Below are positions 17,647-27,854 of a DNA stretch of 64,000 nucleotides, in pieces. The notes beneath the pieces were generated by a model, which saw nothing but the letters and a program-made list of their open reading frames with translations, was not told the DNA's origin and did no database searches. The position numbers and the translations under genes are program-made. Source of the DNA: Tautonia plasticadhaerens (GTDB lineage: Bacteria; Planctomycetota; Planctomycetia; Isosphaerales; Isosphaeraceae); contig NZ_CP036426.1 of the NCBI RefSeq assembly GCF_007752535.1, positions 5,828,001 through 5,892,000 on the forward strand. Direction: 5' to 3'. Position 1 is the first letter of the stretch; each line of letters opens with the position of its first letter.

Positions 17647-20151
17647 TCAGACCTTGAATCCCGAGGCCGCCTGCCGGAGCGACTCCGCCTGGGCCCCCAG
17701 CTCCTCGGCGCTGGCCGACAATTCCTCGGCGCTGGAGGCGTTGGTCTCGGTGATCCCGGAGACGTCCTGGATCGCCTTGGTCACCTCCGAGGCGGAGTCC
17801 GACTGCTCGTTGGTGGCCCGGGCGATCATCGAGATGCGGTCGGTCGTCTCCTCCACCCCCTTGACGATGGTGGAGAGCGACTGCCCCGCCTTCTCCGAGA
17901 GCCGGGAGCCGTCGGCGACCCGCCGGGACGACTCCTTGATCAACGAGGTGATCTCCTTGGCCGCGGCGCTGGAGCGCTCGGCCAGCTTGCGGACCTCGTC
18001 GGCCACGACCGCGAAGCCGAGGCCGTGCTCGCCGGCCCGGGCGGCCTCGATGGCGGCGTTCAGGGCGAGCAGGTTGGTCTGGCTGGCGATCTCGCCGATC
18101 ACCTGGGTGATGTCGCTGACCTGCTCGCTGGACTTGGAGATCAGGCCCATCGCCTCGATCGCCTGCTCGACGGCCTCGCCCCCCTGCCGGGCCAGGCCCC
18201 AGGTCTCCTCAGCTTGCGACCGGGCGGCCTCGGCATTCTTGTTGATCTCGACGATCGCCCGGCCGAGCTGCTCGATCGAGGCCGACATCTCCTCGACCGT
18301 CGCCGCCTGGTTCTGCGACGACTCGCTCAGGTAGGTGGCGCTCTCGGCGATGACCTGGGAGCCCTCGGCGAACTGCCGGGTCGAGTCGACGATCTGGGAG
18401 ATGATCCCCTTCAGGTCGGTGATCATCGCCCCCATCGCGTCGCCGAGGCGGCCGAGGTCGTCGGTGCCGGTCACCGGCACCTTCACCGTGAGGTCGCCGG
18501 AGGCCGCCGAGGCGGCCACCTTCATCAGCGCGGTGACCTTCTCCTCCAGATCCCGCTTCTCCTGGTCGCCCCTCGCCTGGCGTTCGACCCGCTCCAGCGC
18601 CGAGGAGACCAGCCGGCCGATGCTCCGGAGCACGTCCAGGCGGTTCTCCGACGGGCTGATCCGCTCCCGGGTGAGGAAATCCATGACGCCCACCAGCCGG
18701 CCGCCCACTTGCAGCGGGATGGCCACCGCCGAGGCGATGCCGACCCTCCGGGCGACGCCCGCCCGGGGGCAATCGGGGATCTCCGAGAGGTCGGCCGCGA
18801 AGTAAAGATCCCGGGTCTCCCAGGCACGGCCGCTGAGCCCCTGGCCGATCGCGTAGCGGGACGCCTGGGTCGCCCTGCGGAACTCCTCGGTTGTCTCGCC
18901 CGACTCGACCATGAATTCGAGCGTCCTGCCCTCCCCCTCCCGGTGCCAGAACGACCCGTAGGCCCAGCCGAACGACCCCCGGACCGTCTCCAGGGCCACC
19001 CGCACGACCTCCTCGGTCGAGGAGGCGTCGACGAGCCGGGTGAGCATGTAGTTGACGGCGTTGGAGTCGGCCAGCATCTCCGACTCCCGGACCGCCTGGA
19101 TGTGCTGGTCGGTGACGATCTTCCAGGTCAGCATCGGCCCGAGGTACTCCCCCGCGTCGTCGATGATCGCGCTGGCGACCAGGTCGATGAACTCGGGGCC
19201 GATCCGCATCGAGCCCTGGTAGGGCAGATTCGACGGGTCGGCCAGCAGCTTCCGCTGCCGCTCGGGGTCCTTATGGAAGACGTCGATCGGCTGGCCGATC
19301 ATCTTGTCGACCGGCACCGGCAGGTGCGCCTGGAGCTGGGTGAGCGTCTCGATCGCCTTGGGATTGAGGTACCGCATGCGGAGGTCCCGGTCGGCGACGA
19401 TCATGTTGATCGGCGCGTTGGAGACCATCCGGGCCAGCCGGGTCGACTCCCGCTGCTGGGCCAGCTTCGTCATCTTGTCGGAGGCGGTCCGGGCGATCGT
19501 CCCCAGCGCATCCCGGCGGAGCGGCCCGAACTCGATCGGCTCGGCCGAGGCGAACTCCATGATCCCGGCCAGCTCCCCCTCGCAGGAGACGGGGAGCGCG
19601 GCCATGCCCCTGAGCCCGGCGTCCCGGGCCTGTCGGTCGCTCGCCGCCTGCCGGTCGGCCAGCAGGTCCTCGATGAAGACTGCCTCGGACCGCCTCCAGG
19701 CCAGGCCGGAGGCGCCCTCTCCAAGCCTCAGTTCCCGCTCCCTGACGAGCTTCCGCATCGGCGGGGGGGTCGACCCGGCCTCCACGGCGAAGACGAGGGA
19801 CTCGCCCTTGGGGTCGACCTTCCGGAAGCAGGCCACGTCCCAGCCATAGGCCTCCCGGACGGCGGCGAGGGCCTCCCGCATGATCTCCTGGGCGGACTCG
19901 GCCCGGACGACGGCGGCCAGCGCCTCGACCATCGCCCGGGTGTCGGCGTCCGAGGCGTCCAGCCGCTCCTGGGCGTCTTCGGCCACGGCGAGCGGGTCGG
20001 GCTCGGGCTCGGGCCGGGGTCGCCGGGTGCGGTCCTTGCGTCGGGCCTGGGCGGGCTTCCCGGCGGGACCGGACGGGGGACGGCCCCCCTCGGCCCCGGT
20101 CGGCTCCTGGGGGCGGTCGTCGGGCTCGAAGGGGGAGGGGGCGTTGCTCAT
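17647..20151 (-). CDS. Soluble chemoreceptor: GAF-PAS-GAF with MCP signalling domain
   Basis: 834 residues, with no transmembrane segment. A charged Pro/Arg-rich leader (1-55) is followed by GAF1 (about 85-225), a PAS domain (about 240-365, [25 protein letters not shown] start), GAF2 (about 390-530) and a HAMP-like stretch (about 545-600). The MCP helical hairpin has the canonical tip [20 protein letters not shown] followed by [16 protein letters not shown]. Cytosolic ligand or redox sensing through GAF/PAS is inferred. It is flanked by cheW and cheR on the same strand. No C-terminal NWETF-like tether is seen. Confidence 0.94.
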   Translation of the reverse strand: MSNAPSPFEPDDRPQEPTGAEGGRPPSGPAGKPAQARRKDRTRRPRPEPEPDPLAVAEDAQERLDASDADTRAMVEALAAVVRAESAQEIMREALAAVREAYGWDVACFRKVDPKGESLVFAVEAGSTPPPMRKLVRERELRLGEGASGLAWRRSEAVFIEDLLADRQAASDRQARDAGLRGMAALPVSCEGELAGIMEFASAEPIEFGPLRRDALGTIARTASDKMTKLAQQRESTRLARMVSNAPINMIVADRDLRMRYLNPKAIETLTQLQAHLPVPVDKMIGQPIDVFHKDPERQRKLLADPSNLPYQGSMRIGPEFIDLVASAIIDDAGEYLGPMLTWKIVTDQHIQAVRESEMLADSNAVNYMLTRLVDASSTEEVVRVALETVRGSFGWAYGSFWHREGEGRTLEFMVESGETTEEFRRATQASRYAIGQGLSGRAWETRDLYFAADLSEIPDCPRAGVARRVGIASAVAIPLQVGGRLVGVMDFLTRERISPSENRLDVLRSIGRLVSSALERVERQARGDQEKRDLEEKVTALMKVAASAASGDLTVKVPVTGTDDLGRLGDAMGAMITDLKGIISQIVDSTRQFAEGSQVIAESATYLSESSQNQAATVEEMSASIEQLGRAIVEINKNAEAARSQAEETWGLARQGGEAVEQAIEAMGLISKSSEQVSDITQVIGEIASQTNLLALNAAIEAARAGEHGLGFAVVADEVRKLAERSSAAAKEITSLIKESSRRVADGSRLSEKAGQSLSTIVKGVEETTDRISMIARATNEQSDSASEVTKAIQDVSGITETNASSAEELSASAEELGAQAESLRQAASGFKV

Positions 20152-20218
20152 GGCGTCCGATTCTTGGGTTCGGGGTCGCGGTCCGGGGTCCGGCCTCCTG
20201 CCCCGATCGTCGAGTCCG

Positions 20219-20770
20219 TCAGGGGGTCCGCCCGGGCTCGGGGACGGCCCCGGACCCCGGGCCCGCCGGCATCGGCTCCGCGTCCAGGTCGCCGCAGAGC
20301 CGGTCCACGTCCAGGGTGATGACCAGCCGGTCCCCCTCCTTCACCAGCCCCGAGATCGCCGAGACGGCCACGGAGGCGACCCCGGGGGGGGGCGGCTGCA
20401 CCTGGTCCTCGGCCACCCGCATCACCTGGGAGACCGCATCGACGATCAGCCCCACCGTCCGGCTGCCGACGTTCACCACGACGATCCTCGTCTCGTCGTC
20501 GAACTCCCGGGGGGGCAGGCCGAACCGGGTCCGGAGGTTGACGACCGGCAGCACCGAGCCCCTCAGGTTGATCAGCCCCTCGACCTCGGCCGGCGTCTGC
20601 GGCAGTCGGGTGATCGGCGTCATCAGGATGATCTCCTGGACGCGACGGATCGCCACCGCGTAATCCGACCGATCCAGCCGGAAGCCGACGAATTGCAGGA
20701 GCCTGCCGTCGGCCCGGGGCTGGTCGGGCGAGGGGGTCCGGGCGTCGGCCTGGGTCTTCGCCGGGGCCAT
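20219..20770 (-). CDS. cheW: CheW coupling protein
   Basis: 183 residues from the ATG at 20770. A short disordered leader precedes a single CheW domain: [18 protein letters not shown], then [17 protein letters not shown], then [18 protein letters not shown], then [14 protein letters not shown]. It links the receptor to CheA. It lies 67 bases upstream of the receptor gene in the chemotaxis block and has a Pro/Gly-rich tail of about 20 residues. Confidence 0.95.
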   Translation of the reverse strand: MAPAKTQADARTPSPDQPRADGRLLQFVGFRLDRSDYAVAIRRVQEIILMTPITRLPQTPAEVEGLINLRGSVLPVVNLRTRFGLPPREFDDETRIVVVNVGSRTVGLIVDAVSQVMRVAEDQVQPPPPGVASVAVSAISGLVKEGDRLVITLDVDRLCGDLDAEPMPAGPGSGAVPEPGRTP

Positions 20771-20892
20771 CGGGGGGGTCCGATCCGGGTGAGAGGATGG
20801 GGAGGGGGCGGCGACTCGACCGTCGGCGACGATCGGCGGCGCCCGGGAAACTCTACACCACGGGCCGGGGCCCGAGCGGGACCGGGCCCGGA

Positions 20893-22074
20893 TCAGCCGG
20901 GATCCAGGTGGAGCTGGACGATCGAGAAGTCGTCGTCGAAGCCGGCCTTGCCCGAGAGGGTGCGGATGTGCTCGATCAGCATATCCATGCTCGACCCGGA
21001 TCGGGCCAGCCCGGTGATGTAGGAGAGGAACTCCTGGAAGGGCCAACGCTCGCCGTCGACCTGCTCGATCTCGAAGACCCCGTCGCTGTAGAGGTAGACC
21101 AGCCCCGGCCCCTCGACCCGCTGCTCCCTCGTCTCGAAGTCCAGGCCGTCGAAGGCGCCGACCATCGGCCCGGTCGCCTCCAGCATGATCATCTCCCCGC
21201 CGCCGTCGGGGATGAGCAGTGCGGGGGGATGCCCCCCCCCCGAGTAGCGGATCACCCGGTTCGAGGGGGAGTAGACCCCGTACCAGGCGGTGAAGTACTT
21301 GTCGCCCTGCCTGGACATCTCGAACCGGTCGTTCAGCGCCGTGATGACCTGGCCCGGCTCCTTGAAGTCGGCCTGGGGGAGCGACTGCGACCGGATCGCG
21401 TTGAGGACCGAGACCGACAGCAGGGCGGCGCCGACCCCGTGCCCGACCACGTCGATCAGGTAGAAGGCCAGGTGGTCGTCGTCGACCTGATGGTAGCCGA
21501 AGGTGTCCCCCCCCAGGGCGGCCGAGGGGATGAACCGCCAGTCGGCCCGGACCGAGCCGGTCTCCATCGTCGCCGGCAGCAGCGACTGGACGTAGTGGGC
21601 CGCCTCGGCCACGTCGTGGGCCAGGGCCTCCTGGCTGGCGACCAGCGCCCGGTACGCCTCGTCGCGCTGGAGCTGGTTGATGTATCCCTTCGAGTGGTGA
21701 CGGATCCGGGCGATCAGCTCCAGCTTGTCGGGGAGCTTGACGATGTAGTCGTTGGCCCCCAGGGCGAAGGCGTCGGCCTTGGTCTTCGGCTCCTCCCGGG
21801 TCGAGAGGACGATGACCGGCACGTCCCGGGTCGCCTCGCTCTCCCGGTAGAGCTTGACCAGGTCGAGCCCGTCGATGTCGGGCAGGACGAGGTCCTGGAG
21901 GATGATCGTCGGCCGCACCGCGATGGCGGTCTCCAGGGCCCGGTCCGGCTCCTTGCAGTAGTGGAAGGTCACGTCGGGCTCCTCGGCGAGCATCCGCTTG
22001 ACCGCCTGGCCGATCAAGGGCTGGTCGTCGATGAGCAGGACCGTGACCGCGTGTTCGCTCAGGCCGGTGGCCAT
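20893..22074 (-). CDS. REC-PP2C (RsbU/SpoIIE-type) serine phosphatase response regulator
   Basis: 393 residues from the ATG at 22074 (an upstream in-frame ATG at 22131 adds 19 Pro/Arg-rich residues). The receiver covers about 8-125 with acceptor D61 (ILQDLVLPDIDGLDLV). A coiled linker follows, then a PP2C-like domain with metal-binding acidic residues in GGDTFGYHQVDDDHLAFYLIDVVGHGVGA (central part), GGHPPALL, YSDGVFE and DDFSIVQL. Such proteins dephosphorylate anti-anti-sigma factors; no anti-sigma or STAS gene is nearby. It is 122 bases upstream of cheW on the same strand, so chemotaxis signalling may be tied to a partner-switch pathway. Confidence 0.93.
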   Translation of the reverse strand: MATGLSEHAVTVLLIDDQPLIGQAVKRMLAEEPDVTFHYCKEPDRALETAIAVRPTIILQDLVLPDIDGLDLVKLYRESEATRDVPVIVLSTREEPKTKADAFALGANDYIVKLPDKLELIARIRHHSKGYINQLQRDEAYRALVASQEALAHDVAEAAHYVQSLLPATMETGSVRADWRFIPSAALGGDTFGYHQVDDDHLAFYLIDVVGHGVGAALLSVSVLNAIRSQSLPQADFKEPGQVITALNDRFEMSRQGDKYFTAWYGVYSPSNRVIRYSGGGHPPALLIPDGGGEMIMLEATGPMVGAFDGLDFETREQRVEGPGLVYLYSDGVFEIEQVDGERWPFQEFLSYITGLARSGSSMDMLIEHIRTLSGKAGFDDDFSIVQLHLDPG

Positions 22075-22209
22075 CGTCTCGGGGCCTCTCGGGTCGGCGT
22101 CTTCGGGGCGGGCCGTCGGGCGACGCCGCACCGAGTCTAGCCGACCGGGGGATCCGGGCGGAACACGCCACCGACCGATCCGGGGATTCTCGGCGCACGA
22201 TCGCGCCGA

Positions 22210-23685
22210 TCAGATGACCTGGCGGATCGGCTCGGCCCCCTCCACGCCGACGAGCTTCTGGTCGAGCCCGCCGTAGAAGAAGGTCAGGTGCTCGGGTTCG
22301 AGCCCCATCTGGTGGAGGATCGTCGCGTGCAGGTGCTTGACGTGGAAGCGGTCCGAGACGGCCGCCGCGCCCAGCTCGTCGGTCTCCCCCACCGAGGTCC
22401 CCCCCCTCACGCCGCCGCCGGCCATCCACATGGTGAAGCCGTAGGCGTTATGGTCGCGCCCGGTCCCCTTCTCGTACTCGGCCGTCGGCTGGCGGCCGAA
22501 CTCGCCCCCCCAGACCACCAGCGTCTCGTCGAGCAGGCCCTTGCGCTTCAGGTCCTTCAGGAGCCCCGCGATCGGCCGGTCGGTCCGGCCGCAGTGGAAA
22601 TTGTGGTTCGCCTCGATGTCGGTGTGCGCGTCCCAGTTGTCGTCGTTGTGCGCGCCCCCGGCGTAGAGTTGCACGAACCGCACGCCGCGCTCGACCAGCC
22701 GCCGGGCCAGCAGGCAACGCCGGCCGAAGTTGTCGGTCTTCGGGTCGTCCAGGCCGTAGAGCCGCTTCGTCTCCTCCGGCTCGGCGTCCACGTCGGTCGC
22801 CTCGGGGGCGGCCATCTGCATCTTGTAGGCGAGCTCGAAGCTGGAGATCCGGGCGGCGAGGTCGGACTGGTCCGCCCGGTCGGCCAGGTGGTCGGAGTTG
22901 TAGGCGTTCAGGGTGTCGATCAGGTGACGCTGGGTCGCGTCGGAGACCCCCTCCGGCCGGCCGAGGTCGATGATGGGCTCCCCCTGGGACCGGAGAATCG
23001 TCCCCTGGTAGCTGGAGGGCATGTAGCCGCTCGACCAGTTCTTCGCCCCCGAGATCGGCCCGCCGACCGGGTCGAGGCTGACGACGAACCCGGGCAGGTC
23101 CTCGTTCTCCGATCCCAGCCCGTACGTCACCCAGCTCCCCAGGCAGGGGCTGCCGCTGAGGATCTTCCCCGAGTTCATCTGCAGCATCGCCGAGCCGTGC
23201 AGCGGGCTGTCCGCCGTCATCGACTTGATGAACGCGATGTCGTCCACGCAGGTCGCCAGGTGCGGGAACAGGTCGCTGACCCACTGGCCCGACTCGCCAT
23301 GCCGCCGGAACCCCCACTTCGGGCCGACGATCCTCCCCTCGTTCTTGGTGCCGCCCCGGCCCTTGGTCTTCACGGCGATCGTCCGGCCGTCGTGCTTGAA
23401 CAGCTCCGGCTTGTAGTCGAACGTGTCGACGTGGCTCGGGCCGCCGTACATGAACAGGAAGATGACCGACTTCGCCTTCGGCCCGAAGTGCGGCGGCTTG
23501 GGCGCCATCGGGTTCACGTAACCGGCCGGGGCCACGCCCTCGGCCCTCGCCCGGCCGGGGAAGAACCCGCCCCGGGAGAGCAGGTCGACCAGCCCGAGCG
23601 AGGGGAAGCCCATCCCCGCCTGCCAGAGGAACTCCCGACGCGTCCGGCCGCAGAACGAGCCCCGGGGGCGCGAGTCGTGGTCCAT
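22210..23685 (-). CDS. DUF1501 family Tat-exported protein
   Basis: 491 residues with a twin-arginine motif at R16-R17 (TRREFLWQAGMGFPSLGLVD), so Tat export is likely. DUF1501 signatures: SVIFLFMYGGPSHVDTFDYK, then GLDDPKTDNFGRRCLLARRL, then WDAHTDIEANHNFHC, then LVVWGGEFGRQPTAEY and the HNAYGFTMWMAGGGVRGG block. It belongs to a longer DUF1501 subgroup than the one at 3556. It is the downstream partner of the PSD1 gene at 23735 (49 bases between them). Confidence 0.95.
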   Translation of the reverse strand: MDHDSRPRGSFCGRTRREFLWQAGMGFPSLGLVDLLSRGGFFPGRARAEGVAPAGYVNPMAPKPPHFGPKAKSVIFLFMYGGPSHVDTFDYKPELFKHDGRTIAVKTKGRGGTKNEGRIVGPKWGFRRHGESGQWVSDLFPHLATCVDDIAFIKSMTADSPLHGSAMLQMNSGKILSGSPCLGSWVTYGLGSENEDLPGFVVSLDPVGGPISGAKNWSSGYMPSSYQGTILRSQGEPIIDLGRPEGVSDATQRHLIDTLNAYNSDHLADRADQSDLAARISSFELAYKMQMAAPEATDVDAEPEETKRLYGLDDPKTDNFGRRCLLARRLVERGVRFVQLYAGGAHNDDNWDAHTDIEANHNFHCGRTDRPIAGLLKDLKRKGLLDETLVVWGGEFGRQPTAEYEKGTGRDHNAYGFTMWMAGGGVRGGTSVGETDELGAAAVSDRFHVKHLHATILHQMGLEPEHLTFFYGGLDQKLVGVEGAEPIRQVI

Positions 23686-23734
23686 GCCATCCTCCGATTC
23701 CGGTGCGGGTCGGCCCTAGGCCCCACGCAGGTCG

Positions 23735-26245
23735 TCAATCGACGTAGAAGAATTCGTTCAGGTTCAGCGCCAGCAGGCAGAACAGCTCGAAGGCCCGGTC
23801 GGGCCCGACCTCGTCCTCGGCGGCCGCCCGATCGATGAAGGTGACCCCCCGGGCCACCTCGCCCTCGGTCGGCGACCGCTGGGTCACCAACCGCAGCACC
23901 CTCCGGACCCGCTCCCCCGGGGCCTGCCCGCATTCCCCCCGGACCCGATCGGCCAGGTCCCGGGCCTGGGCGTTGAGGAACTCGCCGTTCAGCGTGCTCA
24001 GGGCCTGGGTCGGCTGCGTGGTGGCGAATCGGACCGGGCAGGAAAAGTCGGTGTCGGCAGAGTCGAAGCTGGCCAGGATCGGCGTGACGAGCGACCGCTT
24101 CACGTGGATGTAGACGCTCCTCCGGGCCCGCTGCCCGGCCGGGGAATCGCCCCAGCCCTCCCCCGGCCTCGACTGCCCGGCGAGGTACGCGGCGGGGATC
24201 TCCGAGTAGTACCCCGGCCCCCCCATCTCCGGGTTCAGCGCCCCGGTGACGGCGAGCATCGAGTCCCGGATCTCCTCGGCCGACAGCCTCCTCAGGTCGA
24301 ACCGCCAGAACAGGTCGTTCTGCGGGTCGACGGCCAGGGCCTCCGGATCCCCCGCCGAGGACATCCGGTAGGTCCTCGACATGACGATCCGCTTGTGCAA
24401 CGGCTTCAGGCGCCAGCCGTCGGCTACGAACTCGGCGGCCAGCCAGTCGAGCAGCTCGGGGTGCGTCGGCGCGGACCCCTGCACGCCGAAGTCGCTGGGG
24501 GTCCGCACGATGCCCCGGCCGAAGTGGTAGTGCCAGACCCGGTTGACCATCACCCGGGCCGTCATCGGGTTCTCCGGGCTGGCGATCCAGTCCGCCAGCG
24601 CCCGACGCCTCCCCGACGTCGACGCCCCCGCCGAGGGCCCCGGCAGCAGCGGGTCCGCCGCCCCCAGGACCTCGGGGAAGCCCGGCTCGACCGGGTCCCC
24701 TTGCGCGTGGGCGCTGCCCCGGATCAACAGGTACGACTGCGGCGCCTCCGGGCCCGGCTCCCTGGCGCTGAGCGCCGTCGGCAGCGGGGGGACCGGCGGG
24801 ATCGCCCGCCATCGCCCGATGAGCGACCGGTACCGGGCCAGCTCGACGGCCGACAGCTCCGCCTCGGCGATCCCGTCCAGGACGTGCCGACGCTGCTCGA
24901 ACGAACCCCGCTCCAGGTTCGATCGCCTCGGCTCGGGGACCGCCGCCAGCAGCGTCTGCTCGATCGGCGCCAGCTCCTCGTCGATTGCCTGCTCCCGCCC
25001 TCGCCGATCGGCCACCGCCCGAGCGTGATCGGCCCGCTCCCCGGGGGAGGCGATCTCCGTCAGGATGTGGTCCGGCTCGTACGAGTACGGCTCCAGGTTC
25101 GAGACGAAGGCGAGGAACCGGTAGTAGTCGCGCTGGGGGATGGGATCGATCTTGTGGTCGTGGCAGCGGGCGCAGTTGATCGTCAGTCCGAGGAACGCCT
25201 GCGAGGTCGTCGAGACGATGTCGTCCAGCTCGTCGAACCGGGCCTGGAGCGGGTCGGTCGGCTCGTCGTCCCAGGCGCCCAGCCGATAGAAGCCGGTGGC
25301 GATGATCGACTCGGCCGTCGGCCCGTCCAGCTCGTCCCCGGCCAGCTGCTCCCGGACGAACCGGTCGTACGGGGTGTCGTCGTTGAACGCGTCGATGACG
25401 TAGTCCCGGTACCGCCAGGCCGACGGCTTGTCCCGGTCGCGCTCGAAGCTGTTCGTCTCGGCGAACCGGACCACGTCGAGCCAGTGCCGGCCCCACCGCT
25501 CGCCGTAGTGCGGCGAGGCGAGCAGGCGGTCGACCAGCGCCTCGTACGCCCCGGGGGACTCGTCCGAGAGGAACGCGTCCACCTCCCCCGGCGTCGGCGG
25601 CAGTCCGGTCAGGTCGTACGAGAGCCGGCGGATCAACGTCGCCCTCGACGCGTCCGGCGCCGGCCCCAGCCCTTCCTGCTCCAGGCGATCGAGGACGAAG
25701 GCGTCGATCGGGTCGAGCACCCAGTCCGGGTCCTCGACTTCCGGCACCTCCGGCCGCTCGACCGGCCGGAAGGCCCAGTGCGCGCGATCGGCCTCGGTGA
25801 CCCGGGCCCGGTCGTCGACCTCGGCCGGGGGGGCGGGCGCGGTCGCGTCCGCCGGGTCGTCGCCGTACGGGGCGCCCATCTCGACCCATCGGGTCAGCAC
25901 GTCGATCGCAGCCGGGTCGAGCTTGCCGGATGGGGGCATCTCGACGAGCCCCTCGTAGGAGATCGCCTCCAGCAGCAGGCTGGCTTCGGGGAACTCCTCG
26001 TCGATCGCCGGCCCGAAGTCCCCACCCTCCAGGGCGCCCGCCCGGGAGGTGAGGTCGAGGCCCCCCCGGATCTTCTCCCCGCCGCCGTGGCAGTCCAGGC
26101 AGTGCCGCTCCAGGATCGGCCGGACCGACCCTTCGAAGAAGGTCACCCGTTCCGCCGGGGCCGGGCCGGGGGCCGGCGGTTCCTGGGCCTGGATCGGCGC
26201 CGAGGCGAGGATCCCGAGGGAGGCGATCAGGCCGATGCTCGTCAT
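23735..26245 (-). CDS. PSD1 family protein (cytochrome-C-like, DUF1549, DUF1553)
   Basis: 836 residues, full length for the family. A signal peptide (MTSIGLIASLGILASAPIQA) is followed by a CxxCH at C49-H53 (CLDCH), the MPPSGKL segment and DUF1549 (LTGLPPTPGEVDAFLSDE, YGERWGRHWLDVVRFAETNS), which ends in CARCHDHKIDPIPQRDYY. A spacer of about 200 residues precedes DUF1553 (VMVNRVWHYHFGRGIVRTPSD, LSAEEIRDSMLAVTG). It is paired with the DUF1501 gene downstream. An exported heme-type protein is inferred; the role is not established. Confidence 0.95.
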   Translation of the reverse strand: MTSIGLIASLGILASAPIQAQEPPAPGPAPAERVTFFEGSVRPILERHCLDCHGGGEKIRGGLDLTSRAGALEGGDFGPAIDEEFPEASLLLEAISYEGLVEMPPSGKLDPAAIDVLTRWVEMGAPYGDDPADATAPAPPAEVDDRARVTEADRAHWAFRPVERPEVPEVEDPDWVLDPIDAFVLDRLEQEGLGPAPDASRATLIRRLSYDLTGLPPTPGEVDAFLSDESPGAYEALVDRLLASPHYGERWGRHWLDVVRFAETNSFERDRDKPSAWRYRDYVIDAFNDDTPYDRFVREQLAGDELDGPTAESIIATGFYRLGAWDDEPTDPLQARFDELDDIVSTTSQAFLGLTINCARCHDHKIDPIPQRDYYRFLAFVSNLEPYSYEPDHILTEIASPGERADHARAVADRRGREQAIDEELAPIEQTLLAAVPEPRRSNLERGSFEQRRHVLDGIAEAELSAVELARYRSLIGRWRAIPPVPPLPTALSAREPGPEAPQSYLLIRGSAHAQGDPVEPGFPEVLGAADPLLPGPSAGASTSGRRRALADWIASPENPMTARVMVNRVWHYHFGRGIVRTPSDFGVQGSAPTHPELLDWLAAEFVADGWRLKPLHKRIVMSRTYRMSSAGDPEALAVDPQNDLFWRFDLRRLSAEEIRDSMLAVTGALNPEMGGPGYYSEIPAAYLAGQSRPGEGWGDSPAGQRARRSVYIHVKRSLVTPILASFDSADTDFSCPVRFATTQPTQALSTLNGEFLNAQARDLADRVRGECGQAPGERVRRVLRLVTQRSPTEGEVARGVTFIDRAAAEDEVGPDRAFELFCLLALNLNEFFYVD

Positions 26246-26366
26246 GGGGCGGCATCCCGGCGATTCGAGGTGGGCGGGGTCGGGGCGTCGTACCCTTGTT
26301 TAACCTAACGAGATGCGTCGCCGGGGTCAACCACGCCCGGGCCCGCGCGGCCCCCGGCCGGCCGCC
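26246..26366 (-). promoter_or_regulatory. Promoter-containing gap upstream of the PSD1/DUF1501 pair
   Basis: 121 bases between same-strand genes. It holds an AT-rich stretch at about 26292-26312 (GTTAGGTTAAAC read on the minus strand), a probable promoter for the PSD1-DUF1501 unit. No confident -35 box was found. Confidence 0.3.
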
Positions 26367-27854
26367 TCAGACGAGGTACGTCCCCCGGAACTCCTTGAGC
26401 CAGGAGAGCAGCGGCTTGGGCCCGTGGTCGGCCCGGAAGAGCCCGGAGTGGGGGAAGAGGTGGGGGGCGGCATCGGTGGCGTGGGAGACGATCACCGCCC
26501 GGACGTACGGCTTGGCCACGGCGAGCGCGATCCAGCGCGAGGCCAGCTCGCGCTGCATCGCCTCGGTCGGCGGGGAGGCCCACTGGCGGGGGTCGACCTC
26601 GACCTTCGGGTCGGCGTTGGGGTCGGGATCGGCCGACGAGGGCACGGCGATCGTCACGTAGAGCGGCTGGTTCAGCAGGGCGAACAGGTCGAGCATCCGC
26701 GAGAACTCGAAGAGGTCCCGCATGTGGCTGCCCGGGTTGCCGTAGCCGGGCGCCACCTCCAGGCCGACGCCCGCCAGGCCGATCTCGGCCCGGGAGAGCG
26801 AGTCGGCCACGTGCAGGGGGCCGATCCGGTAGGGGCTCGTCCCCAGCCATTCGGCCCAGGGCCGGTCGAAGTCGACGATCAGGGGGGTGACCGGGTCGAT
26901 CTGGTGGGCCACCTGGGCGCACCGGGCGGTCAGCCGGATCTGGTCCTCCTCGCTCATCCCCAGCACGTCCGTCGACGCCGGGCGGGCGACCAGGTGCCAG
27001 TTCCCCAGCTTCCCCTTGTAGCGGGTGACGGCCTGCCGGACCAGGTCCAGGGCCATCGAGCCGATCGCCTCCACGTCCCCGGCCCAGAGCCAGAGCCAGT
27101 CGGGCAGGGCCGAGGCCCGGAAGTCCAGCAGCGGCCCGGCCATCGGCAGCAGGTCGTTGGCCTGGCACCAGGCGATCCGGGCGTCCAGCGCCTCCCATCG
27201 GAACCGCCCCTCGGTCGGGGCGAGCTCGGCCCAGGAGCACTGGAGCCGGGCGGCGTTGATCGCCCCGGCCAGCGACTCGGCCCAGGGGGCGCCGGTCGGG
27301 TCGGCGTTGATCCCGCAGGCCAGCAGCGTCGGCAGGCGGGAGGCGTGCTCCAGCCGCTTGCGGATCACCTGCGAGGTGTAGGCGGCCGTCAGGCCCTGGC
27401 CGGCCCGGAAGGAGGCGGTCAGACTCGCGCGGGCCGACTCGGTCGCCAGGGCCGGGTCGTCGGTCGTGGCCGCCCGGGCGAAGGCGTGCCGGGCCTCGGC
27501 CAGCGGGCGCTCGACGTCCCGGGGCAGTTGCAGGCCGAGGTGCCTCCAGTCCCCCGCCTGGCCCCGGATGTCGTTCAGCTTCCCCCGGGCCAGCTCCACC
27601 GCCAAATCGAACGGGGAGGAACGCTGCGGCAGGGTCGCGGTGCTCACGAACGGCATCCCGAACCCCTCGACCGGGAACGGGACGTGCAACCGGCCGCTGT
27701 CGGGCGAATCGCGCTGGCAGACGAGCATCCCGGGCCGCAGCTCCAGCCCGACGGCCTCCGGGGTCCGGTCGAGGCCGGTGAAGTAGCCTCGGCGCAGCTC
27801 GGGCAGCCGCTCGGACAGTTCGGGAGGCGTCAATCGGAACTTCAATACGCCCAT
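26367..27854 (-). CDS. GH10-fold (xylanase-like) protein lacking catalytic glutamates
   Basis: 495 residues without a signal peptide. The N-terminal about 160 residues are a beta-rich module. Residues about 175-460 resemble a glycoside hydrolase family 10 barrel, best seen at WAELAPTEGRFRWEALDARI (208-227) and the following LPMAGPLLDF. Where GH10 enzymes carry the acid/base Glu (W-x-V-N-E), this protein reads WHLVAR (286-291), and the nucleophile strand (TELD in GH10) reads VTIAVPSS. Both glutamates are therefore absent. It may be a binding or structural relative, or a hydrolase with different chemistry. The cytosolic location also argues against a secreted xylanase. It is upstream of the PSD1 gene on the same strand. 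Confidence 0.75.
   Translation of the reverse strand: MGVLKFRLTPPELSERLPELRRGYFTGLDRTPEAVGLELRPGMLVCQRDSPDSGRLHVPFPVEGFGMPFVSTATLPQRSSPFDLAVELARGKLNDIRGQAGDWRHLGLQLPRDVERPLAEARHAFARAATTDDPALATESARASLTASFRAGQGLTAAYTSQVIRKRLEHASRLPTLLACGINADPTGAPWAESLAGAINAARLQCSWAELAPTEGRFRWEALDARIAWCQANDLLPMAGPLLDFRASALPDWLWLWAGDVEAIGSMALDLVRQAVTRYKGKLGNWHLVARPASTDVLGMSEEDQIRLTARCAQVAHQIDPVTPLIVDFDRPWAEWLGTSPYRIGPLHVADSLSRAEIGLAGVGLEVAPGYGNPGSHMRDLFEFSRMLDLFALLNQPLYVTIAVPSSADPDPNADPKVEVDPRQWASPPTEAMQRELASRWIALAVAKPYVRAVIVSHATDAAPHLFPHSGLFRADHGPKPLLSWLKEFRGTYLV

Noticed and set aside
17296..20319. 1007-codon plus-strand ORF opposite the chemoreceptor
   Set aside because: Low-complexity shadow; the minus strand carries the canonical MCP tip.
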